This document shows, one piece after another, positions 1-8,612 of a stretch of 50,718 bases of DNA (position 1 is its first letter; each line of letters opens with the position of its first letter). The stretch covers positions 1-50,718 of the forward strand of contig NZ_AVPL01000024.1 in assembly GCF_000768695.1 (NCBI RefSeq). Reading direction: 5' to 3'. The notes beneath the pieces were generated by a model. The model worked only from the letters and a program-made list of their open reading frames with translations, did not search any database and was not told the DNA's origin. Position numbers and translations under genes: made by a program. The DNA is from Knoellia aerolata DSM 18566. GTDB lineage: Bacteria; Actinomycetota; Actinomycetes; Actinomycetales; Dermatophilaceae.

Positions 1-2
1 GG

Positions 3-953
3 CCGGCCACCGCTGGTGGCGTGGCCGGGCGCTCAGCCGCATCCCGGCCGGCGCGTACCCCCCGGCGCCCCGTGTGGCCGTGGGTCCTCGTCGTCGTGTC
101 CGCCGCCATCGCCGCCGCCACCGCGTGGTTCTTCCTCGCGGGGCCCGGCTCCCCGACCGTCGTGCCGACGGTCGTCGGCACCCCCGTCGCCGCCGCGGAG
201 GCGTCGCTGCGGACCCAGCACCTCGACCCCACCCGCGAGGAGGCGTTCAGCGAGACCATCGCCAAGGGCCTCGTCGTGTCCACGGACCCCAGGCCCAACG
301 CGCAGGTCCGCCGCGGGACCGACGTCACCGTCGTCGTCTCGCAGGGTCCCGAGCGCCACGCCGTGCCCACGCTCTCGGGGGTGACCCTGGCCGAGGCCAC
401 CGACCTCATCACCCGCGCCAACCTCGTCCTCGGCAAGATCACCGAGTCGTTCGACGACAAGGTCCCCGAGGGTCGGGTCATCTCGACCTCGCCCGAGGCC
501 GGCACCTCGCTCAAGCGCGACGCCGTCGTCGCCCTCACGGTGAGCAAGGGCCGCCAGCCGATCACGGTCAAGGACTACACCGGCAAGACCCTCGAGGTCG
601 CCCGGGCCGCCCTCGGCAAGGCCGGGCTCACGGTCGAGGTCACCGCCGAGCAGAACGACGACAAGGTCCCCGCCGGCTCCATCATCAGCCAGGACCCGGC
701 GGAGGGCACCCTGTTCAAGGGCGACAAGGTCTCCGTCGTCGTCTCGAAGGGCCCGGTCCTCGTGGCCGTGCCCGGCGGCCTCATCGGCCGCCAGGCCACC
801 GCCGTCCGGCAGACGTTGGAGGCCGCCGGCTTCGTCGTGAAGATCGTCCAGGGCGGCATCCCCGGCATCAACTTCGGCACCGTGGGCAAGGTGGACCCCG
901 GTCAGGGGACGATGGTGCCGAAGGGCTCGACGATCACCCTGACGACGGTCTGA
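3..953 (+). CDS. pknL: PASTA-domain Ser/Thr protein kinase, C-terminal part (PknL-like), cut by window edge
   Basis: The reading frame is open to the left edge, so this is the 3' part of a longer gene; a GTG at 21 is probably internal. What remains is a basic juxtamembrane stretch, one membrane helix (VWPWVLVVVSAAIAAATAWF) and about four PASTA repeats of 65-70 residues, each with a P-x-hydrophobic-x-G start and a DP/SP-x-xG-hydrophobic-xxG core. In this family a cytoplasmic kinase domain precedes the helix, and the extracellular PASTA repeats bind muropeptide or lipid II-like ligands to control cell-wall growth. The kinase domain itself is not in the window. Position near a class II DAHP synthase matches the pknL-aroG neighbourhood of other actinobacteria. 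M. tuberculosis PknL, as I recall, lacks PASTA repeats, so the symbol rests on context. Confidence 0.85.
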   Translation, partial: PATAGGVAGRSAASRPARTPRRPVWPWVLVVVSAAIAAATAWFFLAGPGSPTVVPTVVGTPVAAAEASLRTQHLDPTREEAFSETIAKGLVVSTDPRPNAQVRRGTDVTVVVSQGPERHAVPTLSGVTLAEATDLITRANLVLGKITESFDDKVPEGRVISTSPEAGTSLKRDAVVALTVSKGRQPITVKDYTGKTLEVARAALGKAGLTVEVTAEQNDDKVPAGSIISQDPAEGTLFKGDKVSVVVSKGPVLVAVPGGLIGRQATAVRQTLEAAGFVVKIVQGGIPGINFGTVGKVDPGQGTMVPKGSTITLTTV

Positions 954-954
954 G

Positions 955-1890
955 GTGAGCACCGCTCCCCCGCCGGGCACCGACCGGCGGGCCCGCCTCG
1001 CGGTGCTGCTCCTGCTCGGGGTCACCGCGATCTGGGGGTCGACGTTCTTCCTCATCCGCGACCTCGTGACCCACGTGCCGTCGGCCGACTTCCTCGCGGT
1101 GCGCTTCGGCATCGCGGCGGTGCTGATGTTCGCGGTGTTCCACCGCCAGACCCTCGCCCTGACCCGCCGCGAGGCGGGGCTCGGGGCCGGTCTCGGGCTG
1201 TTGTATGCCGTGGCGCAGCTCCTGCAGACCGTCGGGCTCGAGACGACCGCGGCGTCGGTGTCCGGCTTCCTCACCGGCACCTACATCGTCCTCACGCCGG
1301 TGCTCGGCGCACTGCTGCTGCGCGACCACGTCCCACGCGTCGCCTGGGTCGCGGCCGTCATCGCCACGGCCGGCATCGGCGTGCTGTCGCTCCAGGGCCT
1401 GGCCATGGGCTACGGCGAGGCCCTCACCCTCGGATCCGCCGCGGTCTACGCGCTGCACATCCTCGCGCTCGGCCGGTGGTCGACGGGGTCGACCGCCCTC
1501 GGCCTGTCGACGGTGCAGGCGACCGTCATCGCCCTGACCTGCCTGGTCGGGGCCCTCCCGGGAGGGGTGACGCTGCCGTCGACCGGCGGTCAGTGGGTCT
1601 CCCTGCTCTACATGGCGGTCTTCGCCGGGGCGGGCGCGCTCATCGCCCAGACGTGGGCGCAGGCCCACCTCACGGCGACCAGAGCGGCCATCGTCATGGC
1701 GATGGAGCCGGTGTTCGCGGCCGTGTTCGCGGTCCTCTTCGGCGACGAGTCGGTGACCCTGCGCCTCCTGCTCGGCGGCGGGCTCGTGCTGGGGGCGATG
1801 TACCTCGTCGAGCTGCGGGGCAGCGCCCACGCCGAGGACGCCTCGGCCCTCGAGGACCCACCGGTCGAGATCCTCCACCACGACGTCTGA
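955..1890 (+). CDS. EamA/DMT-family transporter
   Basis: This is a 311-residue integral membrane protein with about ten hydrophobic segments arranged as two EamA repeats. The first begins near residue 15 with the typical AIWGSTFFLIR; the second ends with a glycine-rich GGGLVLGAMYLVEL. Length and layout fit the drug/metabolite transporter superfamily, whose members usually export amino acids, metabolites or drugs; the substrate cannot be read here. The GTG start lies one base after the kinase stop codon, suggesting translational coupling to the PASTA kinase gene. It carries the octamer GTATGCCG at 1203-1210, read as Tyr-Ala. Confidence 0.85.
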   Translation: MSTAPPPGTDRRARLAVLLLLGVTAIWGSTFFLIRDLVTHVPSADFLAVRFGIAAVLMFAVFHRQTLALTRREAGLGAGLGLLYAVAQLLQTVGLETTAASVSGFLTGTYIVLTPVLGALLLRDHVPRVAWVAAVIATAGIGVLSLQGLAMGYGEALTLGSAAVYALHILALGRWSTGSTALGLSTVQATVIALTCLVGALPGGVTLPSTGGQWVSLLYMAVFAGAGALIAQTWAQAHLTATRAAIVMAMEPVFAAVFAVLFGDESVTLRLLLGGGLVLGAMYLVELRGSAHAEDASALEDPPVEILHHDV

Positions 1891-1893
1891 CAT

Positions 1894-1960
1894 CCGACTT
1901 GTTGCGCATTCCGGTCCCGGCTCGCTGCGCTCGCCGTGACCGGAATGCGCAATCAGTCGG
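1894..1960. repeat. Long imperfect inverted repeat between convergent genes
   Basis: Left arm 1894-1916 and right arm 1938-1960 are 23-base inverted repeats differing at two positions, with the core TTGCGCATTCCGGTC perfectly mirrored. The 21-base loop (1917-1937) is itself semi-palindromic (GCTCGCTGCGCTCGC). It lies between the convergent transporter and threonine aldolase genes, so it may end transcription both ways. There is no T tract, and the arm length and structured loop also resemble a REP-type repeat. Confidence 0.7.
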
Positions 1961-1970
1961 GGGGATGGGG

Positions 1971-3035
1971 TCAGGCGAGGAGGTCGGTGAAGACCTCGAT
2001 GGCGGCGTCGGTGCCGGCGTCGTCGACGTCGAGGTGCCAGACGAGACGCACGGCAGCCGGCCCAGCGGCATACGTGCGGATGCCGCGGGCGGCCGCGGCC
2101 TCGACGAGGTCGGGCGGTGACCACGTCGTCGACGGCAGCGACAGCATGACGATGTTGGTCTCGACGAGCGCGGGGTCGACCACCGCGGGGGCCACGGCTC
2201 CGACCGCGGCGGCGAAGCGCGAGGCGCGCGCGTGGTCCTCGGCGAGCCGGTCGACGTGGTGGTCGAGGGCGTGCAGTCCGGCCGCGGCGAGGATGCCGAC
2301 CTGGCGCATGCCGCCGCCGAAGCGCTTGCGCCAGATGCGCGCTCGCGCCATGAGCTCGACCGACCCCACGAGCACGGAGCCGACCGGGGCACCCAGTCCC
2401 TTGGAGAGGCACACGCTGACGGTGTCGAACTCGCGGCCGTAGTCGGCGAGCGGGATGCGGGTCGCGACGTGCGCGTTCCAGAGGCGTGCCCCGTCGAGGT
2501 GCATCGCCACCCCGGCCGCGCGGCTCGCCTCGCGCACCGTACGGATGGCCTCGAGCGGCTGGATCGTGCCGCCGCCGAAGTTGTGCGTGTTCTCGACGAC
2601 GATGAGCGCGGTGCCGACCTGGTACGGACCGGCGCCGGTGCTCATCAGCGCGAGCGGGGCGGCCGGGTCGAGGCGGCCGCGGTCGGCGGCCCAGCTGCGC
2701 GAGGAGATGCCCGAGAGCACCGCCGCGGCGCCGAGCTCGGCGCGCAGCACGTGCGCGAGGGAGTCGGCGATGACCTCCTCACCCGCCTCGACGTGCAGGC
2801 GCATGCCGAGCTGGTTGGCCATCGAACCGGTGGGCGTGTAGAGCGCCGCCTCGTGGCCGAGCAGGGCCGCGACCCGCGACTCGAGGGCCGCGACGGTCGG
2901 GTCCTCGCCGAAGACGTCGTCGCCCACCTCGGCGTGGGCCATCGCGTCACGCATGGCGGCGGTGGGCCGGGTGAGGGTGTCCGAGAGAAGGTCGGCGACC
3001 CAGCGGCTCGGGGCCGCCGTCGAGGAGTCGGTCAC
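1971..3035 (-). CDS. ltaE: Low-specificity L-threonine aldolase
   Basis: This 354-residue fold-type I PLP enzyme would cleave L-threonine and allo-threonine to glycine and acetaldehyde in the cytoplasm. Visible family signatures are [17 protein letters not shown] near the N terminus, [21 protein letters not shown] (PLP-binding aspartate) and [15 protein letters not shown], where the lysine is the expected Schiff-base residue. It starts with GTG one base after the aroG stop codon, so the two are co-transcribed and probably translationally coupled, although their functions are not obviously linked. It carries an octamer copy at 2066-2073 (Tyr-Ala). Other beta-eliminating lyases of this family are possible, but the motif set fits threonine aldolase best. 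Confidence 0.9.
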   Translation of the reverse strand: MTDSSTAAPSRWVADLLSDTLTRPTAAMRDAMAHAEVGDDVFGEDPTVAALESRVAALLGHEAALYTPTGSMANQLGMRLHVEAGEEVIADSLAHVLRAELGAAAVLSGISSRSWAADRGRLDPAAPLALMSTGAGPYQVGTALIVVENTHNFGGGTIQPLEAIRTVREASRAAGVAMHLDGARLWNAHVATRIPLADYGREFDTVSVCLSKGLGAPVGSVLVGSVELMARARIWRKRFGGGMRQVGILAAAGLHALDHHVDRLAEDHARASRFAAAVGAVAPAVVDPALVETNIVMLSLPSTTWSPPDLVEAAAARGIRTYAAGPAAVRLVWHLDVDDAGTDAAIEVFTDLLA

Positions 3036-3036
3036 G

Positions 3037-4389
3037 TCAGTCGCGGCTGAGCATCTCGGCGACGAGGAAGGCGAGCTCCAGGCTCTGCTGGTGGTTGAGG
3101 CGCGGGTCGCACACCGACTCGTAGCGCTTGTTGAGGTCGGCGTCGAGGATCTTCTCGGAGCCGCCGATGCACTCGGTGACGTCGTTGCCGGTGAGCTCGA
3201 CGTGGATGCCGCCGGGCACCGTCCCGAGCGCGTGGTGGACCTCGAAGAAGCCGCGCACCTCGTCGACGACGTCGTCGAAGTCGCGCGTCTTGTAGCCGGA
3301 GGCCGACTCGAAGGTGTTGCCGTGCATCGGGTCGCAGATCCACGTCACGGCGGCGCCGCTCGCGGTGACCTTCTCGACGACGTCCGGCAGCGACTCGCGG
3401 ACCTGGCCGGCGCCCATCCGGGTGATGAAGGTGAGGCGACCCGGCGTGCGCTCGGGGTCGACGAGGTCGATGAGGCGCAGCAGGTCGTCGACGTGCGCCT
3501 TGGCCGAGACCTTGACCCCGATCGGGTTGTGGATCCGGCTGACGAAGTCGAGGTGGGCCCCGCCGATGTCGCGGGTGCGCTCCCCGATCCAGATGAAGTG
3601 GCCCGAGGTGTCGTAGAGGTCGCCGGTGCGGGAGTCGACGCGGGTGAGCGGGCGCTCGTAGTCGAGGATGAGCGCCTCGTGCGCGGCGAAGAACTCCGTG
3701 GTGCGCATCGCCTCGAAGTCGGCGCCGCACGCGGACATGAACTTCATCGCCTTGTCGATGTCGCGGGCGAGCTTCTCGTAGCGCTGGTTGGCGGCGTTGG
3801 CGACGAACCCGCGGTTCCAGTCGTGGACGTGCCGCAGGTCGGCGAAGCCGCCGGTGGTGAAGGCGCGCACGAGGTTCAGCGTCGCGCTGCTCGCGTGGTA
3901 GGCGCGGACCAGCCGCTGCGGGTCGGGGTGCCGGGCCGCCGGGGTGAACTCGAAGTCGTTGACCATGTCTCCGCGGTAGGCGGGCAGCGTCACGTCCTCG
4001 CGCGTCTCGGTGTTGCTGCTGCGCGGCTTGGCGAACTGGCCGGCCATGCGCCCGACCTTGACCACCGGCACGGAGGCGCCGTAGGTGAGGACGGCCGCCA
4101 TCTGCAGGATCGTCTTGATCCGGTTCTTGATGTTGTCGGCGGTGGCGCCGGCGAAGGTCTCGGCGCAGTCGCCGCCCTGGAGGACGAACGCCTCGCCGCG
4201 GCCGGCCGCGGCCATGCGGTCGCGCAGCACGTCGCACTCGCCGGCGAAGACGAGCGGCGGATACACCGCGAGCTCCGCGACGGCGGCCTCGAGGGCGGCG
4301 GCGTCCGGCCACAGCGGCTGCTGGGCAGCGGTCAGGCCGGGGGTCGCCTCGAGAAGAGTGCGCGAATCAGCGTCCGTGGTCAGGCTCAC
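3037..4389 (-). CDS. aroG: Class II 3-deoxy-7-phosphoheptulonate (DAHP) synthase
   Basis: This 450-residue enzyme condenses phosphoenolpyruvate and erythrose 4-phosphate, the first step of the shikimate pathway. Class II (plant/actinobacterial type) signatures are clear: [13 protein letters not shown] with the metal-binding cysteine, [13 protein letters not shown], and a C-terminal [18 protein letters not shown]. Length matches the family (about 450-470). The start is GTG at 4387-4389, six bases after a TATCCT -10 element, which suggests a leaderless transcript. It is the first gene of an operon with threonine aldolase. Inhibition by aromatic amino acids is known for the family but cannot be judged here. 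Confidence 0.96.
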   Translation of the reverse strand: MSLTTDADSRTLLEATPGLTAAQQPLWPDAAALEAAVAELAVYPPLVFAGECDVLRDRMAAAGRGEAFVLQGGDCAETFAGATADNIKNRIKTILQMAAVLTYGASVPVVKVGRMAGQFAKPRSSNTETREDVTLPAYRGDMVNDFEFTPAARHPDPQRLVRAYHASSATLNLVRAFTTGGFADLRHVHDWNRGFVANAANQRYEKLARDIDKAMKFMSACGADFEAMRTTEFFAAHEALILDYERPLTRVDSRTGDLYDTSGHFIWIGERTRDIGGAHLDFVSRIHNPIGVKVSAKAHVDDLLRLIDLVDPERTPGRLTFITRMGAGQVRESLPDVVEKVTASGAAVTWICDPMHGNTFESASGYKTRDFDDVVDEVRGFFEVHHALGTVPGGIHVELTGNDVTECIGGSEKILDADLNKRYESVCDPRLNHQQSLELAFLVAEMLSRD

Positions 4390-4395
4390 CCGTCA

Positions 4396-4401
4396 AGGAT
4401 A
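4396..4401 (-). promoter_or_regulatory. Predicted -10 of a leaderless aroG promoter
   Basis: TATCCT on the minus strand ends six bases before the aroG GTG, which puts the transcription start at or next to the start codon. No Shine-Dalgarno sequence precedes the GTG. Confidence 0.5.
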
Positions 4402-4406
4402 GGCGC

Positions 4407-4424
4407 GCCGCCCGAAGGGGCGGC
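4407..4424 (-). terminator. Short GC hairpin downstream of the two-component operon
   Basis: GCCGCCC and GGGCGGC form a seven-base stem around a GAAG tetraloop. It lies just past the response-regulator stop and overlaps the expected -35/spacer region of aroG, so it could end the upstream operon. There is no T tract; the call is weak. Confidence 0.4.
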
Positions 4425-4432
4425 GGCCGCCC

Positions 4433-4440
4433 GTATGCCG
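4433..4440. repeat. Intergenic copy of the octamer GTATGCCG
   Basis: One of 25 copies of CGGCATAC/GTATGCCG in the window and one of three outside genes. It lies between aroG and the response regulator, about 45 bases upstream of the aroG start. All positions are given in the first finding. Confidence 0.7.
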
Positions 4441-4461
4441 GTCAGTTCCGGTCCGTCCCGG

Positions 4462-5160
4462 TCAGCCGTCCGCGGCGCCCGGACCGTCCTCGAGACCGCG
4501 CGCCAGCGCGAACCGGACGAGCTCGACCCGGTTGTGCAGGTGGAGCTTGCCGAGGGTGTTCTGGACGTGGTTCTGGACCGTGCGGTGCGAGAGGACGAGC
4601 TCGGCGGCGATCTCCTTGTAGGACATCCCGGTGGCCACGAGGCGCAGGACCTCGGTCTCCCGGTCGGTGAGCTCGGGGATCGGGCGACCGGCGGGCTGGG
4701 GCGCGGACTCGGTCTCGGCGCCCCCGGCCGCCATCCGGCGGAACTCCCCGAGGACGAGCCCGGCCAGGCCAGGCGTGAAGACCGCCTCGCCGCGGGCCGT
4801 GGCGGCCACGGCCTCGACGATCTCCCGGCTCGACGCCGACTTCACGAGGTAGCCCGTGGCGCCCGCCTTGATGGCGGCGAGCACGTCGAGCTGCTCACCG
4901 CTGGCCGAGAGGATGAGCACCCGCGTCTCGAGGTCGCCGAGGGCGCGGCACACCTCGTCGCCGCGCAGACCCGGCAGGTTGAGGTCGAGGACGAGGACGT
5001 CGGGCCGCGTGGCCCGGGTGCGCCGCACCGTCGCCGGCCCGTCGGCCGCGGTCGCGACGACCTGGAGCCCGGCCTGGACGAGGTCGCGCTCGAGCGCTCC
5101 CAGCCAGAGCGGGTGGTCGTCGGCCACGAGCACGGTCGTGGGTCGGACGGTGTCGGTCAT
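4462..5160 (-). CDS. LuxR/NarL-type response regulator
   Basis: This 232-residue regulator has an N-terminal receiver domain (about residues 8-125: acidic pair in [10 protein letters not shown], phospho-acceptor in [10 protein letters not shown], conserved lysine in GYLVKSAS) and a C-terminal LuxR helix-turn-helix (about 165-225: [29 protein letters not shown]). The ATG at 5158-5160 is chosen over the much longer upstream frame because the receiver begins immediately after it and it overlaps the kinase stop by four bases (ATGA). It is the partner of the upstream sensor kinase. Its target genes cannot be read from the window. Confidence 0.93.
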   Translation of the reverse strand: MTDTVRPTTVLVADDHPLWLGALERDLVQAGLQVVATAADGPATVRRTRATRPDVLVLDLNLPGLRGDEVCRALGDLETRVLILSASGEQLDVLAAIKAGATGYLVKSASSREIVEAVAATARGEAVFTPGLAGLVLGEFRRMAAGGAETESAPQPAGRPIPELTDRETEVLRLVATGMSYKEIAAELVLSHRTVQNHVQNTLGKLHLHNRVELVRFALARGLEDGPGAADG

Positions 5161-6365
5161 GCGTTCTCCTCGCGGGGCACGGTGATGACGACGCGGCAGC
5201 CGCCTCCGGGTCGGGTGATGACGTCCGCGTCTCCGCCGAGGTCTCGGGCGCGGCCGAGGATGGACTGGCTCACGCCGAGGCGCCCACGGTCGGCGGCCGT
5301 CAGGAGGTGATCCGGCTCGTCGCCGACCCCGTTGTCGCGCACGGTGACCGTGACGGTGTCGCCGTGGTCCTCGAGGAGCAGCCACGCCCGGGCGTCGTCG
5401 CCGGCGTGGCGGACGACGTTGTCGAGGGCGGCGGTGACGGCAGCGTCGAGCTCCTCGGCGCGCGCCCGCTCGAGCGGGACCGGCCCGCCGGGCAGCGAGA
5501 CGCTCACCCGCTCGCCCTCGTGGGCGCCGAGCAGCATCCGCAGGTCGCGCCGGGCCCCACCGCCCGCGTCGGCGCGTAGGCCGGCCACGTCCTGCGAGAC
5601 GAGGCGCCGGAGGGTGCGCTCCTGCTCGGCGGCGAGGGCGCCCAGCTCGGCGCCCGCTCCCCCGATCTCGTCGCCGCGGCGGTGGATGAACGCCAGCGTC
5701 TGGAGCACCCCGTCGTGGACGACGCGGGCGAGCCGCTCGCGCTCGCGGAGGCGCTCCCGCTCGGCGACGACGATCTCGTAGCGGTGCAGCCCACCGCGGG
5801 CGAGGTCGACGGCGAGCCCGATGAGCCCGCCGAGGAGGAAGAGTAGGAGGATGTTGTGCCACGTCGTGGCGTTGGCCGACCCGACCTCGAGGACGTCGGC
5901 GACCGCGATGACGCCGGCCACGACGAGCCCGCCGGTGCGGCCGTGGAGGACGGCGGCGCCGACGACGCAGCCGGCCGCCCAGATCGTCGGCAGGGTGAAC
6001 TGCCCGGCGGCGACGTCCTCCGGGTGGTCGGCCAGCAGCGTCGCGAAGATCCCGCCGACCGCGAGCAGCACCTCGACCACGAGCAGCCCGGTCGTGCGGC
6101 GACGGAACGCCAGCAGGAGCAGCGAGAAGCCCATGAGCACCGCGATGACGGCGAACCCCACCCAGGGCCGCGCCATCGTCTCGTGTCGACGCCAGAGGAC
6201 GGCGCCGGCATACAGGGCGGCGGCGGGACGGAACAGGTCGAGGCCACGAGAGAACGCCTCGACGATGACGGGCTCCGAGCGTCCGGTGCGCGCCGACGTG
6301 CTCGTGACCCCGAACAGCGCCCCCCGGCGGGTCACGGCCTCACCCGGCACGTTGCTCGTCGGCAC
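5157..6365 (-). CDS. MacS-like sensor histidine kinase
   Basis: This protein of about 402 residues has five or six hydrophobic segments in its first 200 residues and no obvious large extracellular domain. It continues into a HisKA_3 dimerisation helix ([18 protein letters not shown], phospho-accepting histidine in VVHDG) and a HATPase domain with DNVVRHAG (N box) and VRDNGVGD (G1 box). The VHDGVLQ form is typical of the actinobacterial MacS group. It would phosphorylate the downstream LuxR regulator. The GTG at 6365 overlaps the acyltransferase gene by 26 bases; a GTG at 6335, four bases after that gene's stop, is an equally plausible start. It carries an octamer copy at 6206-6213. Confidence 0.9.
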   Translation of the reverse strand: MPTSNVPGEAVTRRGALFGVTSTSARTGRSEPVIVEAFSRGLDLFRPAAALYAGAVLWRRHETMARPWVGFAVIAVLMGFSLLLLAFRRRTTGLLVVEVLLAVGGIFATLLADHPEDVAAGQFTLPTIWAAGCVVGAAVLHGRTGGLVVAGVIAVADVLEVGSANATTWHNILLLFLLGGLIGLAVDLARGGLHRYEIVVAERERLRERERLARVVHDGVLQTLAFIHRRGDEIGGAGAELGALAAEQERTLRRLVSQDVAGLRADAGGGARRDLRMLLGAHEGERVSVSLPGGPVPLERARAEELDAAVTAALDNVVRHAGDDARAWLLLEDHGDTVTVTVRDNGVGDEPDHLLTAADRGRLGVSQSILGRARDLGGDADVITRPGGGCRVVITVPREENA

Positions 6366-7152
6366 CTCGGGTCCCGTCGGAGGACTCGGCGGCGTCCAGC
6401 TCGCGCTCGAGCTCGTCGGCGGCCCGGCCCGGCTTCTCCGCCTCGGCCTGCTCCCGCTGGAGGATGCGCTTGGCGCGGCTGATCCGGTCCTTCATCGACC
6501 CGGCGTACATGTCGACGTACTCCTGGCCCGAGAGCTCCATGAGCGCGTACATGATCTCGTCGGTGATCGAGCGGAGGACGAACCGGTCGTCCTCCATGCC
6601 CTGGTAGCGCGAGAAGTCGAGCGGGGTGCCGATGCGGACGCCGACCCGCATGACCTTGGGGATGACCTGGCCGGTGGGCTGCGCCTTGTCGGTGTCGACC
6701 ATCGCCACGGGGATGACCGGGACCTTGGCCTCGAGCGCCATCCGGGCCACCCCGGTCTTGCCCTTGTAGAGACGGCCGTCGGGCGAGCGGGTTCCCTCGG
6801 GGTAGAGCGCGAGCAGCTCGCCGCGCCGCAGGATCCTCAGGCCCGACTTGAGGGCGGCCTCGCTGGCCTTGCCGCCGGCCCGGTCCACCGGGACCTGCCC
6901 GATCGCACGCATGAAGGCCGCGGTGAGACGCCCCTTGGGGCCGACGCCCGTGAAGTAGTCGGCCTTGGCGAGGAACGTCACCCGACGAGGCACGGCGAGA
7001 GGCAGGAACACCGAGTCGGAGAAGGACAGGTGGTTGCTGGCGAAGATCGCGCCGCCCGTCGCCGGGATGTTCTCCTCACCCTCGAGCCAGGGACGGAACA
7101 GGAGCCTCAGGATCGGGCCAAGAATCACCGTCTTGAGCACCCAGTAGAACAC
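6340..7152 (-). CDS. plsC: 1-acyl-sn-glycerol-3-phosphate acyltransferase family protein
   Basis: This 270-residue membrane-associated acyltransferase would add a fatty acyl chain to lysophosphatidic acid or a related acceptor in phospholipid synthesis. Both catalytic blocks are present: the HxxxxD motif in SNHLSFSDS (about residues 39-47) and the glycerol-phosphate-binding YPEGTRS (about 118-124). A charged C-terminal tail of about 40 residues (RILQREQAEAEKPGRAADEL) extends beyond the catalytic domain. The GTG start is preceded by AAAGGA, and TAGAGT at 7180-7185 is a candidate -10. It is the first gene of a run with the two-component pair. M. tuberculosis has an acyltransferase (Rv2182c) in the equivalent place. 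Confidence 0.9.
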   Translation of the reverse strand: MFYWVLKTVILGPILRLLFRPWLEGEENIPATGGAIFASNHLSFSDSVFLPLAVPRRVTFLAKADYFTGVGPKGRLTAAFMRAIGQVPVDRAGGKASEAALKSGLRILRRGELLALYPEGTRSPDGRLYKGKTGVARMALEAKVPVIPVAMVDTDKAQPTGQVIPKVMRVGVRIGTPLDFSRYQGMEDDRFVLRSITDEIMYALMELSGQEYVDMYAGSMKDRISRAKRILQREQAEAEKPGRAADELERELDAAESSDGTRGADEQRAG

Positions 7153-7272
7153 CAGCGTCCTTTCCGTCGAGTCGCCATGACTCTAGTGCACGAGATCTTC
7201 CCCCCGAGGCTGTCACGCGGGCGCGGACGTGGCAGGATTTCGGTGTTCGACACCAACTCTCGCGAGGCAGCC

Positions 7273-7806
7273 ATGAGCGACCGTGACATCGACGCGCAGT
7301 TCGACGCGATCGTGGCTCGCTGGGACGACGACGCCCCCCAGCCGCCCAAGCCGCGCACCGTCCAGGACATCACGACGGCGTATGCCGCGTTGTCCCGTGC
7401 CGAGCCCGACCCCGCGACGCAGCCCAGTCCGGACGACGACGCGGTGACGGACGCGCCCGCCGGTGCCGGCGACGCAGCCGCGGCGTCCGACGAGCCGGTC
7501 GAGCGGGTCGAGCCGGCCGAGCCGGAGTCGTGGCGACAGGCCCCGAGCGTCGACGCCGAGGACGACCACTTCGAGCCCGGCCCGGTGCGACTGCCCCCCG
7601 GAGAGGACCTCGGCTACTGGGGCGCGCTCATCGGCCTCGTCGGCGGACCGCTGCTGCTGCTCTGGGTGGCGCTGGCCTCCCCGTTCCACGCCGGCTGGTG
7701 GATCCTCGGCGGCATCGCTCTCTTCCTCGGCGGCTTCGGGCTGCTCGTCCTGCGCCAGCCCGCGCACCGCGACCCCTTCGACGACGACGACGGCGCCCGG
7801 GTCTGA
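7273..7806 (+). CDS. Conserved actinobacterial membrane protein, function unknown
   Basis: This 177-residue protein is not recognised by name. The first 110 residues are acidic, proline- and alanine-rich and probably disordered; they include a short conserved-looking start (DIDAQFDAIVARWDDD). Two adjacent membrane helices follow (YWGALIGLVGGPLLLLWVAL and GWWILGGIALFLGGFGLLVL), then an acidic tail DPFDDDDGARV. The ATG at 7273 is preceded by GAGG. It is transcribed divergently from plsC and ends against the EEP hydrolase. A membrane protein occupies the same syntenic slot in mycobacteria. Confidence 0.75.
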   Translation: MSDRDIDAQFDAIVARWDDDAPQPPKPRTVQDITTAYAALSRAEPDPATQPSPDDDAVTDAPAGAGDAAAASDEPVERVEPAEPESWRQAPSVDAEDDHFEPGPVRLPPGEDLGYWGALIGLVGGPLLLLWVALASPFHAGWWILGGIALFLGGFGLLVLRQPAHRDPFDDDDGARV

Positions 7807-7820
7807 CCGGACCCGACGGC

Positions 7821-8612
7821 TCAGCCGGCGGGGTCGGCCGGCCCGCCCCCGGCGGACTCGGCGTGCTGCACCATCTCGTCGGTGACCGACGCGCTGACCT
7901 CGGCGGTCGCCTCGTCCGCTCTCTCCTGCAGCGGCGTCGGCTCCCCGAGGCGGAGGTCGACCCAGGTCGGGCGGTGGTCGCTGCCAGCGACGAGGTCGGC
8001 CTCGGGGATGGCGATCGGCACGTGCGGCTCCGCCAGGAGGCCGGGCGAGGCGAAGATGACGTCGAGGACCTTGCGCGGGCGCGTGGCCGGGTAGGTCGGG
8101 GTGAGCGGCGAGACGAGCCGCATGACGCCGGCGAAGGCCTGCCACGCCTGACCGGACTCGTTCTCGTTGAGGTCGCCGGCGAGCACGACCTCCCCGCCGA
8201 CGTTGACGGCCCTGAGGATGACCTGCGCGTGGGCGGCGCGCTCGCGGGCGTCGAGGCCGAGGTGCACGCTCGCGACGGCGATCGGCTCGCGCCCCGGCGC
8301 GGCCACCCGGGCGAGCGCGAAGCCGCGGGTCCGCTGCAGGCGGGCCACCCTCAGCCGGGTGTGCCGGGACTCGACGACGTCGACCCGCAGCGAGGTGAAG
8401 ATCGTCGTGCCGCCGCTCCCGCGGTGCCGGCCCGACCAGTACATCCCGCACTGCTGCGCGAAGTTCGCGACCCGCTGGGTCGAGAAGAGCCGTCGCGGGA
8501 CCTCCTGGAGACAGAGGACGTCGGGGTCGATGGCGCGCACGACTCGCGCCGCGGCATACGGGTCCTCGAGGAAGTCGCGGGTGTTGTAGCTCGCGATCCG
8601 GATCGTCGTCAG
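7821..8612 (-). CDS. Endonuclease/exonuclease/phosphatase (EEP) family hydrolase with a probable CTG start
   Basis: The metal-dependent EEP fold is clear: RIASYNTRDF supplies the N-terminal asparagine, DVLCLQEV the metal-binding glutamate, VVLAGDLNEN the GDxN block and AGSDHRPTWVDL the C-terminal SDH. No ATG or GTG lies upstream of the GTG at 8540, and that start would remove the first conserved block, so I place the start at CTG 8610-8612. That codon overlaps the glucokinase stop as CTGA and has AAGGA nine bases upstream. This gives 263 residues. The substrate (nucleic acid, phosphoinositide or other phosphodiester) is unknown. It is the last gene of the ArsA-CxxC-glucokinase run. It carries an octamer copy at 8552-8559. 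Confidence 0.8.
   Translation of the reverse strand: MTTIRIASYNTRDFLEDPYAAARVVRAIDPDVLCLQEVPRRLFSTQRVANFAQQCGMYWSGRHRGSGGTTIFTSLRVDVVESRHTRLRVARLQRTRGFALARVAAPGREPIAVASVHLGLDARERAAHAQVILRAVNVGGEVVLAGDLNENESGQAWQAFAGVMRLVSPLTPTYPATRPRKVLDVIFASPGLLAEPHVPIAIPEADLVAGSDHRPTWVDLRLGEPTPLQERADEATAEVSASVTDEMVQHAESAGGGPADPAG

Noticed and set aside
2953-5310. Very long plus-strand frames opposite aroG and the kinase (also elsewhere, for example 8672-11197 and 29242-31338)
   Set aside because: In very GC-rich DNA antisense frames stay open by chance. These are rich in Arg, Gly, Glu, Asp and Val without motifs, and the other strand carries clear conserved proteins.
4462-5862. A 466-residue minus-strand frame containing the response regulator
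   Set aside because: Its first 230 residues are arginine/proline-rich shadow of the histidine kinase. The receiver domain begins at the ATG at 5160.
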